Source of the DNA: Streptomyces sp. NA02950
Lineage (GTDB): Bacteria; Actinomycetota; Actinomycetes; Streptomycetales; Streptomycetaceae
Assembly (NCBI RefSeq): GCF_013364155.1
Contig: NZ_CP054916.1
Coordinates: forward strand, 7,656,001-7,720,000
Length of the DNA: 64,000 bases
Reading direction: 5' to 3'
Shown: positions 54,474-64,000 of the stretch, piece after piece
How positions within the stretch are numbered: position 1 is the stretch's first letter
Layout: each line of letters starts with the position of its first letter
Notes under the pieces: model-generated
The model's database searches: none
The model's input: the letters and a program-made list of their open reading frames with translations, nothing else
What the model was told of the DNA's origin: nothing
Program-made: the position numbers and the translations under genes

Positions 54474-55904
54474 CTAGGGGCGGGCGCAGAGCGAGTGCTC
54501 GGCTTCGGCGGGGGCGGGGAAGGGCCGGCCGGCGGAGGGGTGGCCGAGGGCGTGGAAGAGCGCCGTGGCCAGCACCATGCCCTCGCGTGCGATCGTGCCG
54601 AGCAGGTGCTCGTCGGGTGCGTGCTGGAGACAGCCGGGGTATGAGTGCGGCAGCCACAGGGTGGGCAGGCCGAGGATGTCGGTGAAGACGTGGTTGGGCA
54701 GCGAGCCGCCGATGTTGGGCAGGACGGCGACGGCTTTGTCGGTGACCTGCTCCAGCGTCGTCTTGGCCCAGCTCACCCATGGGTCGTCGAGCGGCGTACG
54801 GCTGGCGGGGAAGCTGCCGTGGACGGTCACGTCGACCATCGGGTAGCCGTGGGCGGTGAGGTGCTCGGCGACGACCTCCGGTATCCGGCTCACGTCGGTT
54901 CCCGCGACGTACCGCAGCTGCAGGACGGCACGGGCCCGGCCGGGGATCGCGTTGACCGGGTGGTCGATGTCGGCTGAGCCGAGCGACAGGACCTCAAGGG
55001 TGTTCCGGCCGTAGAGCCGCTCGGCGGCACTCAGGCCGGGCTCCCCCCACCCTTCGTCGGGAGCGGGGTCGCCGGGACCACCCGCGACCGCGACTCCGGC
55101 CAGCGCCTCGCGCACCGGGTCCGGGAGCTCAGGCGGCAGCAGTGCGGGGACCTGGATGCGGCCGTGGCCGTCGACCAGGGCCGCGATGGCACCGGCCAGG
55201 GTGGTGGCGGGGTTGCGGAGGATGCCGCCCCAGTTGCCGGAGTGGTACGCGTCGGTGCGCAGGTCGACATCCAGCAGGAGCCTGACGCCGCCGCGCGCCC
55301 CTAGAAACAGCGTCGGCGTCCTCGCGTCCAGACGCGGCCCGTCCGAGGCGATCAGAACATCGGCCCGCAGCTGTTCACGGTGGGCTTCGGCGAAGGTGGC
55401 CAGCCCCGGCGAGCCGATCTCCTCACCGGACTCGAACAGGAACCTCAGATTGAAGCCGAGCGACCCCTGCTCGGCCAACAGCAGCCGCAGCGCCGCCAGG
55501 TTGACCAGGTGCTGCCCCTTGTTGTCGGCCGCCCCACGGCCGTACCACCGGTCACCGTTGGCGGTCAGGGTCCACGGATCGCGGCCCTCGCTCCACCGGC
55601 CCGCGTGGCCGTCCACCACGTCCGCGTGGCCGTAGCACAGCAGCGTCGGCAGCTCGGGGGACTCGAGGCGGGTGCCCACGAGGAACGGGGGTCCGGAGGA
55701 GTCCGGGTTGGCGTACTCGGCTACCGAACATCCAAGGTCGGTCAGCGCGGGAACGAGAACCTCATCAAGGTATGCCCTAACAGCAATGCGACCGTGGGGC
55801 CGGGAACTCTCCGTCCGATGGGCCACCATGGCGCTCAAGTCGGCGAAGAAGGCACCGGAGTGGACGTACTCCTGGGCCCGCTGGACCAATTTTTCAGGGA
55901 TCAC
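54474..55904 (-). CDS. M20 family peptidase / dipeptidase-like metallohydrolase
   Basis: The product has 476 residues from the GTG at 55904, with AGGAG 8 bases upstream. Metal ligands and catalytic residues fit the M20 family: His93 and Asp95 in CYGHADVV, Asp127 in GRGAADNKGQ and the Glu161-Glu162 pair in ESGEEIGSPG, then a dimerisation domain (RTDAYHSGNWGGILRNPA) and NIGGSLPNHVFTDILGLPT. It probably cleaves a dipeptide or N-acyl amino acid, releasing the acid handled by the CoA-transferase and crotonase. Divergent from LysR. Confidence 0.92.
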   Translation of the reverse strand: MIPEKLVQRAQEYVHSGAFFADLSAMVAHRTESSRPHGRIAVRAYLDEVLVPALTDLGCSVAEYANPDSSGPPFLVGTRLESPELPTLLCYGHADVVDGHAGRWSEGRDPWTLTANGDRWYGRGAADNKGQHLVNLAALRLLLAEQGSLGFNLRFLFESGEEIGSPGLATFAEAHREQLRADVLIASDGPRLDARTPTLFLGARGGVRLLLDVDLRTDAYHSGNWGGILRNPATTLAGAIAALVDGHGRIQVPALLPPELPDPVREALAGVAVAGGPGDPAPDEGWGEPGLSAAERLYGRNTLEVLSLGSADIDHPVNAIPGRARAVLQLRYVAGTDVSRIPEVVAEHLTAHGYPMVDVTVHGSFPASRTPLDDPWVSWAKTTLEQVTDKAVAVLPNIGGSLPNHVFTDILGLPTLWLPHSYPGCLQHAPDEHLLGTIAREGMVLATALFHALGHPSAGRPFPAPAEAEHSLCARP

Positions 55905-56003
55905 AGGGATTGCTCCTGGAAGTGGCGCAGGTAACGGGGCACGGAACGTGCGTGTTGACTCAGCAGCGTACGGGCGTATCCCCGGGCCTGACCATTGCCG
56001 TTT

Positions 56004-56018
56004 ATGCTGTCCCAGCAT
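56004..56018. promoter_or_regulatory. LysR-type operator box (T-N11-A)
   Basis: ATGCTG-TCC-CAGCAT is a perfect 6-bp inverted repeat containing T-N11-A, in the 172-base gap between the divergent M20 and LysR genes. It is the likely recognition site of the LysR protein. Confidence 0.65.
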
Positions 56019-56076
56019 TCACATATCGGCAAACCGGCGTACGCCTCAGGCTGCGCCCCCGTCCCAAGGAGACCCG

Positions 56077-57895
<1,819 letters not shown>

Positions 57896-58138
57896 CAGCT
57901 TCACAAGACCTGGTCATCAGGCGGCCGCTCCGGCGGACGCATCTCCATCGCCGCCCTGATCTGCTACATACCCGGCTACCGATCCCGGCTGCGCTGCCGC
58001 CCCCATCGGGACTTTCCACGCTGTGGCCACGGCTCGATGCGAGTGCCTGAACGGTGCCTGCGGCGCGAGAGCAGCAAAGCAGCGTTGCCATGGTCTCCAG
58101 CGAAACGCTTTTGCCGGTGCCGGCGTCCGGATGATGGG

Positions 58139-58475
58139 ATGGCACGGGTGACCAACCATGATGAGGCGGCGGCTGTCCGACCGTTGACCCTGGCTTGGGT
58201 GAGCCGTCACCTGGAGGTCGGGGAACGGATCGTCAGAGCCGAGGCGCTGTATGGCGGGATCACTGCCGAAGTGCGGAGGCTGACCATCGGCGCGCGCGAC
58301 GGAAGCACCCGTGACCTGGTGCTGCGGAGCTTCGTCGACCCGTTCTATGTGGAGCGCGCCGAGGACTGGCTGAACAGGGAGGCTGACGCCCTGGCCCTGC
58401 TCGCGGGGACCGGCGTGCCGGCTCCTGGACTGGTCGCGGTTGATCCGACCGCCGCGCATTGCGAACATCCGTCGC
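58139..58475 (+). pseudogene. Truncated aminoglycoside phosphotransferase-like gene
   Basis: About 112 residues from the ATG at 58139: LTLAWVSRHLEVGERIVRAE, LYGGITAEVRRLTIG and NREADALALLAGTGVPAPGL are typical of the N-lobe of APH-family kinases. The sequence then switches, in another frame, to an unrelated membrane-protein tail. The catalytic C-lobe is absent, so this is a remnant. Confidence 0.75.
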
Positions 58476-58590
58476 TCCTGGCTCGGCTGGTCCTGGGCAG
58501 ACCCGATCGCCGCCCTGGTCATCGCCGCCGTCGCCGTCAAGGAAGGCCGGGACGCCTGGCATGGCAAGGGCTGCTGCGCTCCCACCATCG
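58470..58590 (+). pseudogene. C-terminal fragment of a cation efflux protein
   Basis: SWLGWSWADPIAALVIAAVA is followed by VKEGRDAWHGKGCCAP. This is the last transmembrane helix and tail seen in a common actinobacterial cation-efflux-type family. Only about 40 codons remain, joined directly to the phosphotransferase remnant by an apparent deletion. Confidence 0.65.
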
Positions 58591-58727
58591 GCCACGCACC
58601 CGCCGCGTCCGACGGCGACGCGTGCGGATGCGCCAACGGCGCGACTGCCGCTGACCGCTCCCGCTGGTTGCGGCCTACGGCCGACAGGACGACATGCCAC
58701 CCACTCCGCAACGTGTGATAGCAGGGG

Positions 58728-59225
58728 TTACCAACAGCGAGGAAGGGGTCGTCCAAGGCCGACCGGCCCGGGGGTCCTTCCGCCTGCTCGTCGTCGGTGA
58801 GCAGACATGCGGACAGGGCGTCGTGGAGGGTGGCGGGGCGCAGGCCGGTGCCGATGACAACGGGTTCCTGTGCGTGGCGCGTGCCATCCCCGGCCTTGCT
58901 CCGGCCGTCGTGTGGGCTCGAAGCGGGCGACGGCGCCTGCCTGGGACCACAGGCCGGCCACCCAGGGGCCGGGGAGCCAGGTGGAAGAAGCCCTTGGAGC
59001 GCAGGACGTTCCCGTAGGCGCCGCTGTCCATGGCTGTGGCGATGAACTTCCATGGTCGGGCGGGGTGGAAGGGGCGGGTGGCCCGCTCCGGAGCGACCAG
59101 GTCGAGCTTGTTGAGGACTATGACGTCGGCGAACTCGACCTGGTCCATGAGGAGATCACTGACGGTGTGCTCGTCGTCCTCGTACTGTCAGTCGAACCGC
59201 CCTTCGCCCAGATTCCCGCGCACCC
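58728..59225 (-). pseudogene. CobW/COG0523-like GTPase remnant
   Basis: From about 59225 the - strand reads WVRGNLGEGRFD, a stop, EDDEHTVSDLLMDQVEFADV and IVLNKLDLV (the NKxD GTPase motif), then RPWKFIATAMDSGAYGNVLR, SKGFFHLA and, in another frame, GLWSQAGAVARFEP. Blocks and order fit COG0523 metal chaperones, but the N-terminal Walker A part is missing and the frame is broken. Confidence 0.75.
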
Positions 59226-59249
59226 ATGTCCCCGGCGGCGTGCACCCGT

Positions 59250-60881
59250 TCACCGCCCCGTTCCCACCCCCAGGCGTGCCGTGGTCTCCATGAGGGAGAC
59301 GGTGAAGGGATGCTCCGGTGTGGTCAGTACGCGTGGGGCCGCCCCCTGCTCGACAAGCTCTCCGGAGTCGAGGACCGCTATGCGGTGGGCGAGGGCCGCG
59401 ATGTCCAGATCATGGGTGATGAGGACCAGCGAAAGGTCGTCGCGTTCACGCAGCAACCGGGCGAGGAGTTCCAGGAGGCTGCGGCGGTTGATGGTGTCGA
59501 GGCCGGAGGTGACCTCGTCGCAGATGAGGAGGCGAGGCCGGGCGAGCAGGGCGCGGGCGAGAGCGGCGCGCTGGAGTTCGCCGCCGGAGAGCTGACCGGG
59601 GCGCCTGTCGCCCAGTTCCTCCGGTAGGCCGAGGCGGGTCAGGGTGGTCAGGGCCTCCTGCCGTGCCGTGTTCTTGTCGGTCCCGCGCAGGCGTATCGCG
59701 GTGCGGGCGACCTGGTGCAGGACGGGACGGTGCTCATCGAAGGCGGCGCGCGAGTCCTGGAAGATGTACTGCACGGCCGCCAGTTGTGCGCGGTCGCGGG
59801 TGCGCAATGTGCGGGGCAGGGTGGCGCCGTCCAGGGTGATCTCCCCTTGGTGGTCCCGGTGGAGTCCGGCCAGGCAACGGGCGAGCGTGGTCTTGCCACT
59901 GCCCGAGCGGCCGACGACGGCCAGGCATGTGCCGGGGTACAGGGTGAGTTCGGGGACACGCAGCACCGTGGTCGGGCGGCCGCGGGTGCCTCCCTCGCGG
60001 TGGCGGGCGGTGAGGTCGTGTATCCGCAGGACCGGCTCCGGCTCCCCGGGGCCGGCTGGTGGGCTGGGGGGTGTGAACTCCGCGTGCGCGGTGAGCAGTT
60101 CGCGGGTCCACGGATGACGGGGTGTGCTCCACAGTCGTTCGGCGGGGCCCGATTCCACGATCCTTCCGGCGCGCATGACCAGGACGTCGTCGGCGAGGGC
60201 GCGCACCACGTTCAGGTCGTGGCTGAGCAGCACGACGGCGATGCCTCGTTCGGCGACGGCCGTCAGTTGGTCGACGATGCGGCTCTTGGTCAGGGCGTCC
60301 TGGCCGGTGGTTGGTTCGTCGGCGACAATGACGCGGGCGCCGAGCAGGAGCGCCTGGGCGAGGACGACGCGCTGCTGCTGGCCGCCGGAGAGCTGATGCG
60401 GGTAGCGCCGCAGCAGGGCCTCGCCGTCGGGGAGCTGGGCATCCGCCAGGGCGCGGAGGACATGTTCGTGGGCCGCTGCCCGGCGTCGGCCGCGGGGCAG
60501 GTGGCGTGTCCGGGAGCGGGCGATGTCGGTCAGGAGGGCGGAGACGCGGCGGGCGGGGTTGAGGACGGCCGCCGGGTGCTGGGGGATGTAGCCGACCGGG
60601 CCGTCGGCGGCTACGCGGACGTCGCCGCCGATCCGCGCGCCGGGCGGGTACTCACCGAGCAGGGCCAGGCCGGTGGTGGTCTTGCCGCTGCCGGAAGCGC
60701 CCACCAGGGCGGTGACCTTGCCCGGCAGGGCCTTGAGGTTCACGCCGTCGACGATCGCCCTGCCGTCGAGCTCCACGCGAAGGCCGCGGATCTCGGCGAC
60801 GGGCGCGGCGTCGGGGCCCATGGCCCAGGCGTCGGGGCCGAGGGGTACGGCGGGGTCTGTGGTGTGCTTCTCGTGGTTCAC
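59250..60881 (-). CDS. ABC transporter, two fused ATPase domains (Dpp/Opp/Nik type)
   Basis: The protein has 543 residues from the GTG at 60881, with AGGAG upstream. Domain 1: Walker A GASGSGKTT (61-69), signature LSGGQQQRV (164-172), Walker B VIVADEPTT. Domain 2: Walker A GRSGSGKTT (324-332), signature LSGGELQRA (431-439), Walker B LLICDEVTS. It is a natural fusion of the DppD- and DppF-like subunits that energise peptide or nickel importers. The GTG overlaps the stop of the second permease gene (GTGA). The last gene of the operon lies next to the CobW remnant. Confidence 0.95.
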   Translation of the reverse strand: MNHEKHTTDPAVPLGPDAWAMGPDAAPVAEIRGLRVELDGRAIVDGVNLKALPGKVTALVGASGSGKTTTGLALLGEYPPGARIGGDVRVAADGPVGYIPQHPAAVLNPARRVSALLTDIARSRTRHLPRGRRRAAAHEHVLRALADAQLPDGEALLRRYPHQLSGGQQQRVVLAQALLLGARVIVADEPTTGQDALTKSRIVDQLTAVAERGIAVVLLSHDLNVVRALADDVLVMRAGRIVESGPAERLWSTPRHPWTRELLTAHAEFTPPSPPAGPGEPEPVLRIHDLTARHREGGTRGRPTTVLRVPELTLYPGTCLAVVGRSGSGKTTLARCLAGLHRDHQGEITLDGATLPRTLRTRDRAQLAAVQYIFQDSRAAFDEHRPVLHQVARTAIRLRGTDKNTARQEALTTLTRLGLPEELGDRRPGQLSGGELQRAALARALLARPRLLICDEVTSGLDTINRRSLLELLARLLRERDDLSLVLITHDLDIAALAHRIAVLDSGELVEQGAAPRVLTTPEHPFTVSLMETTARLGVGTGR

Positions 60882-61822
60882 GGACGTGGCTCTCCTGCCC
60901 GGTTCCGGGTGATCCTGCTCCTCGCGCCCCGGCCGCGTGCGGGCCGTCGGCTGCCCGCGAGCGCGGCGTCGAAGAGGAGGTTGGTGCCCATCGTCAGGGC
61001 GACGATCAGTACGGCCGGGACGACCACGGCCCATGGCTGGACGAACAGACCGGTGCGGTTGCGGTCGACCATGACCGCCCAGTCGGCGGCGTCCGGCGCG
61101 ACCCCGACGCCGAGGAACGCGGCCGTGGCAACCAGATAGAGCACGCCGGTCAGCCGGGTGCCGGCGTCGGCGGCCAGGGTGCGCAGGATGGAACGCCCAA
61201 CGTAGCCGACGGCAATGCGCCACCAGGTCTCGCCCTGCATGCGCAGCGCCTCGACCGCCGGGCGGGCGGCGGCCTCGGCGGCGGTGGCCCGCACGATACG
61301 GACCGCGTCGGGCACGTTGACCAGCGCGACCAGCAGGGCGAGGCCGACGGCGCCGGGGGAGAACACCGAGGCGACGAGCAGGATCAGCAGCAGTGACGGC
61401 ACGGCGAGCAGGACGTCCAGGGGCCGGATCAGCAGCTCCTCCAGCCAGCGGCGGTGGGTGAGCGCGCAGACCAGGCCCACCGGGAGGGCGACGAGATAGG
61501 ACAGCGCGGTGGCGGCGAGCGCCGTCAGCACGACCGGACGCCCGCCGTGCAGCACCTGCCGCCACACGTCCCGCCCCACGAAGTCGGTGCCGAGCCAGTG
61601 GCCGCCCCCGAGGGTGAAGGACGCGGTCCGCGGGCCCGGGGCCCCCGCGAACACCGGCCCGAGAAGAGCGAGCACGAGGGGTACGGAGACGACGGCGACG
61701 CCGAGCGCGAAGCGGCCCGTACGCCCCTTCGCCGCACGGCCGGGCAGCGGCATCGGGCGGACACTTGCGCCCCGGGCGCGCGACTGCCTCCGCGGGGGGC
61801 CCGCGACGGGAGAGAGGCTCAC
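60878..61822 (-). CDS. ABC transporter permease, DppC/NikC type
   Basis: The protein has 314 residues from the GTG at 61822, which overlaps the stop of the first permease (GTGA). One N-terminal helix (ALGVAVVSVPLVLALLGPVF), the periplasmic segment LGTDFVGRDVWRQVLHGG typical of DppC, then five helices with the EAA loop (EALRMQGETWWRIAVGYVGR). A Lys/Arg-rich tail ends the protein. It forms the membrane channel with the protein encoded at 61819-62772. Confidence 0.92.
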   Translation of the reverse strand: MSLSPVAGPPRRQSRARGASVRPMPLPGRAAKGRTGRFALGVAVVSVPLVLALLGPVFAGAPGPRTASFTLGGGHWLGTDFVGRDVWRQVLHGGRPVVLTALAATALSYLVALPVGLVCALTHRRWLEELLIRPLDVLLAVPSLLLILLVASVFSPGAVGLALLVALVNVPDAVRIVRATAAEAAARPAVEALRMQGETWWRIAVGYVGRSILRTLAADAGTRLTGVLYLVATAAFLGVGVAPDAADWAVMVDRNRTGLFVQPWAVVVPAVLIVALTMGTNLLFDAALAGSRRPARGRGARSRITRNRAGEPRP

Positions 61823-62772
61823 GCGGCCACCCCCGCCCGGGGCGTCAGCCGATGGGTCACCAGGTCCGCGCCCAGGTTGAGGACGACGGTCAGGATGCCG
61901 AAGACGACGGCGAGGCCCTGGACGACGGGCACGTCCCGCTCGGCGACGGCGTTCAGCAGGACGGTCCCCAGGCCCGGGATCACATACAGGGCCTCCACGA
62001 CGACGACGCCGCACAGCAGCCAGTCGATGGTGCGGGCCAACTGCTGGGCGGCGGGGGCGAGGGCGGCAGGCAGGGCGTGGGTGTAACGGATCGTGGCGCC
62101 GGAGACGCCGTAGCGCCGGGCGTGCGCCACGTACGGGGAGGCGAGCGCGTCGACCATGCCGGCGCGCACCAACCGGGACAGCGAGCACACCGGGCGGGAC
62201 AGCAGGACGAGCACGGGCAGCACGAGCGCGGCCGGGTGGCCGAGCCGGTCGGTGCCGTAGCCCACGGCGGTCGGCGGCAGCCAGTTCAGCCGGAGCGCGA
62301 GGACGGTCACCAGCAGACTTCCGAGGGCGAACTCGGGCACCGCGTACACGGCGAGCGTCACCGAGCTGACCAGTCGGTCGACCAGCCGGCCTTCGTACCG
62401 TGCGGCCAGCACCCCGAGGCCGAAGCCGACCGGGACGAGCAGCGCCACGGTGAGCGCGGCCAGCAGCAGGGTCGGCCCGAAGCCGTCGGCGATGTACGCG
62501 CTGACCGGGCGGCCGGAGGTGAGCGAGGTCCCGAGGTCGCCGTGGAGCAGGCCAACGGCCCAGTCGGCCAGCCGCTCGTGGGCGGGCCGGTCCAGGTGGA
62601 GGGCCTCACGGATGGCCGCGATGCGCGCGGGGTCGGGCTGGTCTCCGGCCAGAGCGACCGCGGCATCGCCCGGCAGCGCCTCGGTGAGCGCGAAGACCAG
62701 CACCATCACGGCAAGGGTCTGCGCGACGCCGAGCAGCAGCCGCCGGGCGACGAAGGAGCGCAGTCCGCTCAC
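61819..62772 (-). CDS. ABC transporter permease, DppB/NikB type
   Basis: The protein has 317 residues from the GTG at 62772, which forms a GTGA overlap with the stop of the substrate-binding gene; a GTG at 62781 is possible. Six membrane helices: LGVAQTLAVMVLVFALTEAL with PGD next to it, LDRPAHERLADWAVGLLHGD, the EAA loop HARRYGVSGATIRYTHALPA, and VVVEALYVIPGLGTVLLNAV. These are family hallmarks. Partner of the DppC-like permease. Confidence 0.92.
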   Translation of the reverse strand: MSGLRSFVARRLLLGVAQTLAVMVLVFALTEALPGDAAVALAGDQPDPARIAAIREALHLDRPAHERLADWAVGLLHGDLGTSLTSGRPVSAYIADGFGPTLLLAALTVALLVPVGFGLGVLAARYEGRLVDRLVSSVTLAVYAVPEFALGSLLVTVLALRLNWLPPTAVGYGTDRLGHPAALVLPVLVLLSRPVCSLSRLVRAGMVDALASPYVAHARRYGVSGATIRYTHALPAALAPAAQQLARTIDWLLCGVVVVEALYVIPGLGTVLLNAVAERDVPVVQGLAVVFGILTVVLNLGADLVTHRLTPRAGVAA

Positions 62773-64000
62773 GCGAGCCACACCTTGTCGAAGCGTGCCC
62801 AGTCGAGAGTGTTGGCGGGCGCCTTGGACTCAACTCCCTTGACGTTGCGCGCGGTTCCGATTATCCAGTCGGCGAAGCCCCAGACCAGGAAGCCACCTTC
62901 GGAGTACAGGCGGCGCTGCATGCGCTCGTAGACGCCCGCCCGCTCGGCCTTGTCCTTGGTGGACTGGGCCCGCTGGTAGAGCGCGTCGAAGTCCTTGTGG
63001 TGCCACTTGGTGGCATTCGTGGTGGAGTCGGTGAGCAGCCGCTGGGAGATGTGGGCCTCGATGGGCATGGCACCGGAGCGGTAGGAGCACAGGGTGCCGC
63101 CGTCCAGGATGTCGCTCCAGTACGAGTCCTTGCTGCCCATCTTCACGTTGATGGTGACGCCCGCCTTCGCGGCCTGGTCGCGGAAGATGCTCGCGGACTC
63201 GGTGAACCCGGCGGCCACCGCCGAGGTGTCGAGGGTGACCTTCAGCTTCTCGGCGCCGGCCGCCTTCAGCAGGGCGCGGGCCCGGTCGAGGTCCTGCTCG
63301 CGCTGCGGGAGGCTGTCGGCGTAGTACTCGTAGCCCTTGCCGAACAGATCGTTGCCGATCACTCCCGCGCCCGACAGGGCGCCGTCGAGGAGTTCCTTGC
63401 GGTCGGCGATCAGGAAGAACGCCTGGCGCACCCGCTTGTCGTCGAAGGGGGCCCGGTCGGTCTTCATCGCGAACCCCTGCATGTCGCTGCCCCGGAGCCG
63501 GACGATGGTGATCTGCCCCTTGCCCTCGTGGGCGCGGGCGGTGGTGGGGTGGAGTTCGTGGGCGTACTCGACCTGTCCGCCGAGGAGCGCGCCGACCCGG
63601 GCGGACTCCTCGTTGGCGACGACGAATTCGAGCTCGTCGAGGTGCGGGGCGCCGTCCCAGTAGTCCTCGTTGCGGCGGAAGACGGCCGATCGGCCGGGGG
63701 CGAAGGACACGAAGCGGAACGGACCGGAGCCGATCGGCTTCTTGTCGAAGTCGGTGGCGTCCTCCGGCACGATGTACGCGCCGAACGCCGCCAGGATGTT
63801 GGGGAATTCGGCGGTGGGCCGCTTGAGGACGAATTCGATGCCCCGTTCGCCGGTGGCGCGGCTCGCGTCGAGGTCGATGGGTTCCAGGGACGCCTTGGCG
63901 CGGAACGCCTTCTTGGGATCGGCGATCCGGCGGTAGCTGTGGAGCACGTCCTTGGCGGTGACGGGCCGACCGTCGTGGAAGGTGGCCCTGCGGAGGGTGA
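62769..64000 (-). CDS. ABC transporter substrate-binding protein, family 5 (5' end outside window)
   Basis: The frame is open to the right edge, so the signal peptide and lipobox are not seen. The visible part reads TFHDGRPVTAKDVLHSYRRI, GSGPFRFVSFAPGRSAVFRR and NEDYWDGAPHLDELEF, then FFLIADRKELLDGALSGAGV and RMQRRLYSEGGFLVWGFADW, all conserved in SBP_bac_5 proteins (DppA, OppA, NikA). It delivers a peptide, nickel or metal-chelate to the permeases encoded downstream. The ligand cannot be read from sequence; metal-related remnants nearby make a metal or metallophore ligand possible. Confidence 0.92.
   Translation of the reverse strand, partial: TLRRATFHDGRPVTAKDVLHSYRRIADPKKAFRAKASLEPIDLDASRATGERGIEFVLKRPTAEFPNILAAFGAYIVPEDATDFDKKPIGSGPFRFVSFAPGRSAVFRRNEDYWDGAPHLDELEFVVANEESARVGALLGGQVEYAHELHPTTARAHEGKGQITIVRLRGSDMQGFAMKTDRAPFDDKRVRQAFFLIADRKELLDGALSGAGVIGNDLFGKGYEYYADSLPQREQDLDRARALLKAAGAEKLKVTLDTSAVAAGFTESASIFRDQAAKAGVTINVKMGSKDSYWSDILDGGTLCSYRSGAMPIEAHISQRLLTDSTTNATKWHHKDFDALYQRAQSTKDKAERAGVYERMQRRLYSEGGFLVWGFADWIIGTARNVKGVESKAPANTLDWARFDKVWLA

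Overview
The DNA is very GC-rich, with G/C almost fixed at third codon positions, AAGGAG-type ribosome sites, many GTG starts, a giant 'lonely Cys' protein and families of MmyB-type, SorC-type and MarR/TetR regulators. This points to a Streptomyces (or close relative) chromosome, probably an accessory or arm region because paralogues and gene remnants are common. No rRNA, tRNA or CRISPR array was seen. Nothing was searched against a database; every assignment comes from reading motifs and protein sequence.

Region 1 (1-22,740, + strand) is the most unusual part. It holds the 3' part of a gene for a giant multidomain protein (at least 5,436 residues in the window, open at the left edge), a type VII secretion-associated SseB-like protein, a 1,027-residue protein ending in an ADP-ribosyltransferase-like domain, a possible 50-residue ORF and a membrane-anchored ricin-type lectin protein. 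The genes overlap or are closely spaced and end at a strong hairpin. The giant protein carries an OmpA-like domain, a possible glycosyltransferase-like domain, an anthrax-lethal-factor-like zinc peptidase, four approximately 770-residue repeats (helical part, degenerate ADP-ribosyltransferase fold, and in three of them a His/Cys caspase-like domain), a Fic-like domain and a C-terminal ParB-like nuclease fold. It reads as a polymorphic-toxin-like exported effector.

Region 2 (22,960-31,700) has two near-identical SorC-family regulators, a 4-oxalocrotonate tautomerase paralogue, an NAD-dependent epimerase-like protein, a TetR regulator with a clear operator, a MITE-like element, a MarR-SDR pair, ketol-acid reductoisomerase (ilvC) and a hot-dog thioesterase. 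The two ends of a broken MmyB-type regulator lie about 3.2 kb apart with intact genes between them. Region 3 (32,000-39,100) has a small unknown gene, an atypical response-regulator-like protein, remnants of an Asp/Glu racemase and an IS5-type transposase, a TetR-SDR pair, an FG-GAP lipoprotein and a duplicated-domain lipoprotein. Region 4 (39,700-50,100) has a quinone oxidoreductase, a secreted Kelch protein, a tautomerase-SDR-SDR set divergent from an intact MmyB regulator, a second FG-GAP lipoprotein, a third MmyB-type regulator, and a SnoaL-like protein coupled to a small membrane protein.

Region 5 (50,200-57,000) is a catabolic cluster on the - strand (M20 peptidase, MHS-type transporter, CaiB-type CoA-transferase, crotonase-like protein) with a divergent LysR regulator. 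An integrase-core transposase remnant lies on each side of it. Region 6 (57,000-59,230) is a gene graveyard with pieces of a transposase, an aminoglycoside-type phosphotransferase, a cation efflux protein and a CobW-like GTPase. Region 7 (59,250-64,000) is a Dpp/Nik-type ABC importer operon whose four genes overlap by GTGA and whose substrate-binding gene runs off the right edge.
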